Source: Dactylis glomerata (Eukaryota; Streptophyta; Magnoliopsida; Poales; Poaceae). Taken from it: a stretch of DNA of 64,000 nucleotides. Positions within the stretch are counted from its first letter, which is position 1, and the number at the start of each line of letters is the position of its first letter. The notes beneath the pieces were generated by a model, which saw nothing but the letters and a program-made list of their open reading frames with translations, was not told the DNA's origin and searched no databases. The stretch is taken from the NCBI GenBank assembly GCA_007115705.1, contig QXEO01000237.1, forward strand, positions 1,736,108-1,800,107. The letters run 5' to 3'. The position numbers and the translations under genes were made by a program. Shown in pieces: positions 59,483-64,000 of the stretch.

Positions 59483-62410
59483 TTCGCACCTTTCTGCGCC
59501 TAACTCAAAAGCGTTAAAGAAAAGCACTCTTGGGAGATAACCCATTATTTTACTTTCAGTTCTTTTTCTTTTATTTGAGTTTTGGAAGTTATTACTACTG
59601 TAATAACCGCTCCTTATCCTTTTTATTTCGTTGTTGTGCCAAGAGAAACCTCTAATTTGAGTGAGGTAAGATTTGGGGATGTTGCTGTCCTGAAACAGAT
59701 TTCGGTGCAGCACCGTAAAAATTCATGAAAATTCTCAGAATATCTTTTTGACCTGAGATTTCTTGTGCATATGCCCCAGGTTATATCCAAACTTTCATTA
59801 GTTTTACACTTTTTATTTGAGCAACAGAAAACCCTCGAAAAAATCTACCTTTGTCAGCTGTTCTGTTTTGACAGATTTCTGCCATTATTTGTGTTTGCCT
59901 CTCGATCGCTTTCTTTTTTAGTTCTTTTGATCACGAAACTTTTGGGGAAGTTGCTACAGTAGTATATGCTTTATATGTGGTGGTTTTGATTTGAAATCTT
60001 AACCAAAAAGGGGTTGATTCATTATTATGCTTACACTAATGTTGCTAATAGAATTGTGTTGAGTTTTGTATGAAGGAAGTTTTCAAGTGTAGGGATTGGA
60101 GAATGATGAGATGAGTTGAAGAATGGACAAAAGCTCAAGCTTGGGGATGCCAATGCACCCCAAGAAATATCCAAGAGGTACAAGCGTCAAAGCTTGGGGA
60201 TGCCCCCGAGGCACCCCTTCTTCATCGGCAAAAGTCAGGTCACCTTTCAACACACCATATTTTTATTGCTTCATGCACTATGCATTTTTCTTGGAGCGTC
60301 TTTACTTTAGTTTTCAGTTTTGTTTTGTTTTGTTTGCTGCAATAAATGGTTGGACCCCAACAAATTTCTTTTGGAGAAGTGGCCTTGCTTTTCATTTGTC
60401 AAGAACACTCCGTTCTTCACTCTTATCGTTCAACGAGTATTCTCTTTTTCTAGAACTGCGTTTAGCTTTCATTTTTTTGCCTTGATTTTTGTTCAGATCT
60501 TGTTTTATCTTTGTATCAAGGTGTATTTGGACCTCTGGTCTATGTTGGTATTCATCAAAAGAGTTGTTTCAAAAAGGTTCAAATGGTGTTGGAAAAGAGA
60601 AAAAGTTTTATGCAAAAAAGTGGTACAAAAAGGAGCTTGTTTAGACTACGGCTTAGACTTTTGCATGTCGTGCTTGATGTCGTCTTGATAGTATGCTTAG
60701 TGGTTTTGCTGTAGCATGACTTGTCTCAAATGACTGAGATTGCTTAATGAGCCTTTGAAAAAATCATGCATTGTTTTTATTATACGGAAGCATTTATTTG
60801 GTTTTCTCCTTGATGCTTTATTTGGGTTGACTTGGCGCCTGCTTACACATGTTTGACTCATACAAAGTCACCATAAGCCTCTATGATCATTTAGTTTTTG
60901 ACTTTTAATGCCATTTTATGCTTCTCTTAATGATGTTTTGTCGCTATGCATGATTATGGCCGTTATTGCTCTCTTAGTTGGTCGCTCTCAGTCTTTTGCC
61001 AGCCCTCATTTTTCTTTTGCTAGCCCTCATTTTGTACTGAGTATGAGCTCTACTCATGCATCCAACTCCCAAAAACCAATTTATTCCAATGTGTCCACCA
61101 TACATACCTATTAGCAATTTGCTATTCCAAAGTACATTTGACTTGCTTTTATCTATCCTTCAAATTAAACTCTTTTGGTGTTATGCGAAAATTGGTCAGT
61201 AAAGCTCTCACGAACCTGATGGCACACTTTACTTTTCTCGTTCTTAAAAATTTGACATTGTGGCTCTCTTGTGTTGAGTTGTTATGCTTACAAGTTGTAA
61301 GTTGGAAATTAGCCCAACCATGTCGTCATGGGGTAAGCTTTCAACATTGCACTTCTTATTTGAGTTGATATTGTGATCTTTTGTTTATGGATACTCGCGA
61401 TGTGAAATAAGTTGGGAATCTTGCGGGATCATATAGTTTGTATACGTGTTAGAGAAACGCCTGGGCCACTAATCTAAGCCATGCATAATTCATGGTGGAA
61501 ATTTACAGCATGCCCATAGTGAACATTCGACGACGCATCTCAAAATAAAAAGCTATACCAATGGTAAATAAAAGAGATGCCAAGGTGTTCATTGTCTGTT
61601 TGTCCTGTCATTTTGATGTGGGCTTGTTCCATGTCATCGGGCACGGAGGTACCCCGTTGGCGGTTCTTGATGATACGTGTATACTTACAATGACAAGAGC
61701 TTGCTTGGGACTCTAAGTCGAGTAGCATGAGGTTTGGGTATTTTTACTTTACGGGACACGAGGTTTCAACTTATGATTTGTCAAGCATATGCTTCATAAT
61801 TGTACTCGCATTAACTTTAACCATTCAAGATGCCTATGATGGGGGCAATGAGAGCTCAAAGCTAGTAAGTACCATAATTTTTGAAGGTTTATAAAACTTG
61901 CAATCATTGCTTCCCTCTGCGAAGGGCCTTTCTTTTACTTTTATGTTGAGTCACCACCTTCTACCTTTATGCACCGTCTAAGAGAGCATAGTTGTCATTT
62001 TGAGTTTAGTGTACATAGTCCCAAAGTTTATCATTGATTGATTCATGATTTTGGTTTCACTTGTTCTTAAATTATTTTTATCTAGTCGCCCTCTTAAACT
62101 TGAAGGTGTCCTATGCATTTATGTTTTGCTATTCCATGAAGGACAAGCTGAAAACCATTTGTATGTTTTTCCATATGATTTGAACACACGTTTGACTTTC
62201 ATTGTTTCATTTTTCATGATCTTTTATTTGTGTTCTTTTTCATGTTATAACATGGTTGCTAAGTTTCTTCTATCAAGATTATGTCTTTCATGCCCATGTT
62301 TTAAGTTCTTTTGATCCCAGCACTCAATGCTTACATACATGATCAAGATTGTGTTGGTGCATGTCACCTCAAAAATTATTTTTTGTTATCACTTACCTAC
62401 TCGAGGACGA
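59483..62410 (+). other. 3' non-coding region of element G
   Basis: 2.9 kb, no credible gene. Hairpin pair at 60140-60164 and 60196-60217. A ~25-bp local duplication near 60985-61035 repeats CTTTTGC(C/T)AGCCCTCATTTT. Confidence 0.8.
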
Positions 62411-62434
62411 GCAGGAGTTAAGCTTGGGGATGCT
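62411..62434 (+). other. Polypurine tract of element G
   Basis: GCAGGAGTTAAGCTTGGGGA then TGCT, directly before the 3' LTR. Confidence 0.88.
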
Positions 62435-63938
62435 TGATACGTCTCAAACATATCTATAATTTTTGATGCTCCATGCTTGTCCTTACACTATTTGCTTAGT
62501 GTTTTGTTACACTTCATGGCGTTTTTATGCATTTTCCGGAACTAACCTATTAACAAGATGCCACAGTGCCAGTTCCCTGTTTTCTGCTATTTTTGTGTTT
62601 CAGAAAAGTTACACAGGAAATATTCTCGGAATTGGACGAAACAAAAGCCGAACCTCCTAATATTTACCGAAGCTTCCAGAAGTCCGAAGAGGAGATGGAG
62701 GGGGGCCACGAGCCGGCCACACCATAGGGCGGCGTGGCCAGCCCCTGGCCCGCGCCCCCTATGGGTGAGGCCACCCTGGTCCACTTCTGATGCTGGCCCT
62801 TCACATATAAAGACCCCCCGATGGGAAAAACCTAAACACTCGATCAATTTTCCAGAAACACATCGCGATCCGCCACCGTCGTTGACCCGAAATCGGGAGG
62901 GTCCAGAAGCTCTTCCTGACACCCTACCGGAGAGGAGAATCGCCATCCGAGGTCTTCTTCATCACCATGCTTGCCTCCGGCACGATGAGTGAGTAGTCTT
63001 CCTTAGACTATGGGTCCATAGCAGTAGCTAGATGGTTGTCTTCTCCACCATGTGCTTCATGTTTAGATCTCGTGAGCTGCCTTACATGATCGAGATCATC
63101 TTTATGTAATTCTACATGTTGTGTTTGTTGGGATCCGATGAATATTGGTGTTATGTTATGTTGATGTGCTGAATATTATCTTATGTTATCTCTATGTTGT
63201 TTATGATCTTGCATGCTCTCCGTTGTTAGTGGCTATCTTGGCCAAGTAGATACTAGTGACTCCAAGAGGGGGTATTTATGCTCGATAGTTGGGTCCATGC
63301 CTCTATTTAATCTGCGGGAGTGACAGAAACCTCTAAGGTTGTAGATGTGATGTTGCCACTAGGGAGAAAACAACATTCTTTTGTCCAAGGACATTCGTTT
63401 TGTTTACATTACACACTTTGCTTAATGCAGTTATCTGTTGTTCGCAACTTAATACTCGAGGGGTGTTCGGACGATATCCCCGCGAGTGGATTATTAGTCA
63501 TAGATGCAGTTGGATGGCGGTCTATGTATTTTGTTGTAATGCCCAGAGTAAATCTCATAGTGATCCTCGTGACATATGCACGTTATCTTTATTCTATTAA
63601 TTGCCCAACTGTAATTTGTTTACCCAGCATGTTGTTATTTATCTTATGGAGAGACACCACTAGTGAACTGTGGACCCCGGTCCAATTTCCTTTACATTGC
63701 TATTACTGTTTACTTTTACTTGCACTGTTTACTTTCTCTCATACTACTATTGCTTTCCACTCGATACGCTCAATCCTTTGTTTACAGCAAACCGGTGAGA
63801 TTGACAACCTCATCGTAAGTTGGGAGCAAAATACTTGGTTGTGTTGTGTGCAGGTTCCACGTTGCTGCTGGTGCAAAGCAAAGCCCTGGACGAGGCGCCT
63901 TATAAATTGTCCGGAGCTGTCGCGAAACTAGCAGGCAT
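62435..63938 (+). repeat. 3' LTR of element G, incomplete
   Basis: Matches the 5' LTR from TGATACGTCTC to GCAGGCAT, then diverges. Confidence 0.88.
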
Positions 63939-64000
63939 TGATGGCGCGGTGATGATGGTGCCAGAAAACTTGTTGGCATCTAGTTGATGAAGTAAATGAC
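63939..64000. other. Unassigned 62 bp at the right edge
   Basis: Begins TGATGGCGCGG where the G LTR breaks off, which could be the terminus of another inserted element (TG start; adjacent 5 bp GGCAT as a possible TSD). It also contains TGGTGCCAGAAAA, weakly similar to a minus-strand LTR/PBS junction. Too short to decide. Confidence 0.35.

Larger units (their letters stand above)
55587..63938 (+). mobile_element. Element G: Athila-like gag-pro element nested in F gag
   Basis: Plus strand: 5' LTR 55587-57232, PBS 57243-57260, gag-pro 57420-59482, 3' non-coding region, PPT 62411-62434, 3' LTR 62435 to about 63938. The five bases before it (55582-55586, CCTGC) are the expected TSD; the partner is outside the window. 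The 3' LTR stops matching the 5' LTR about 140 bp before its expected end, so it is truncated or itself interrupted. Closest to A in protein layout. No pol. Confidence 0.9.
49586..64000 (-). mobile_element. Element F: C-related element with gag-like gene, split by G
   Basis: Minus strand: 3' LTR fragment 49586-50573, PPT, long non-coding region, gag-like ORF 55574-53499 continuing open to 55586, where element G enters. The 5' end (rest of gag, PBS, 5' LTR) would lie right of the window. LTR and 3' region are C-type. Among the C/D/F group this is the only copy with a gag domain, so it may represent the form from which C and D derive. The right limit given is only the window edge. Confidence 0.85.

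Overview
The window is pure transposable-element DNA from a large grass genome, most likely a Triticeae species (wheat, Aegilops, barley or rye). Evidence: every kilobase falls in an LTR retrotransposon; several LTRs begin TGATACGTCTC and carry a tRNA-Asp primer-binding site; one Copia LTR begins TGTTGGAATTATGCCC as in BARE/Angela elements. I recall these LTR types from Triticeae, but no database was searched. I found no host gene, tRNA, rRNA or CRISPR array.

Left part (1-30973) is a nest whose insertion order is fixed by target-site duplications (TSDs). Element A (minus, gag-pro type) has its 5' LTR split by element B (minus, 1675-29533, TSD GTCTT). B's internal region is split by array C (plus, 4197-24124, TSD GTATA). 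C is a tandem LTR-internal-LTR-internal-LTR structure. Its first LTR is split 8 bp from its start by element D (minus, 4205-9682, TSD TACGT), and its first internal region by a solo LTR (minus, 13772-15406, TSD TTGAC). All belong to Athila-like Gypsy families that lack reverse transcriptase and integrase here. A and B carry gag plus a DLGAS-type protease; C and D carry only a 282-323 aa protein of unknown function.

Middle part: a fragment of a plus-strand C-type LTR (30974-31889); a BARE/Angela-lineage Copia element (minus, 31900-40170) with one intact-length gag-pol frame broken by six stop codons; and a TAT-lineage Gypsy element (plus, 40171-49585) with short 335-bp LTRs, a decayed gag-pol and an unusual antisense gene. 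That gene, at 47562-48125, has its own TATA box and encodes two AT-hooks followed by what reads as a plant B3 DNA-binding domain, with one premature stop.

Right part: element F (minus, from 49586) encodes a 691-residue gag-like protein with a zinc knuckle whose C-terminal third is homologous to the whole coding region kept by C and D. F is split inside gag by element G (plus, 55587 to about 63938), a gag-pro element like A. The last 62 bases appear to start something else.

Functionally, the non-autonomous gag or gag-pro elements would need polymerase and integrase from autonomous relatives. Nearly all coding regions here are broken, mostly by single-base stop codons typical of decay in methylated DNA.
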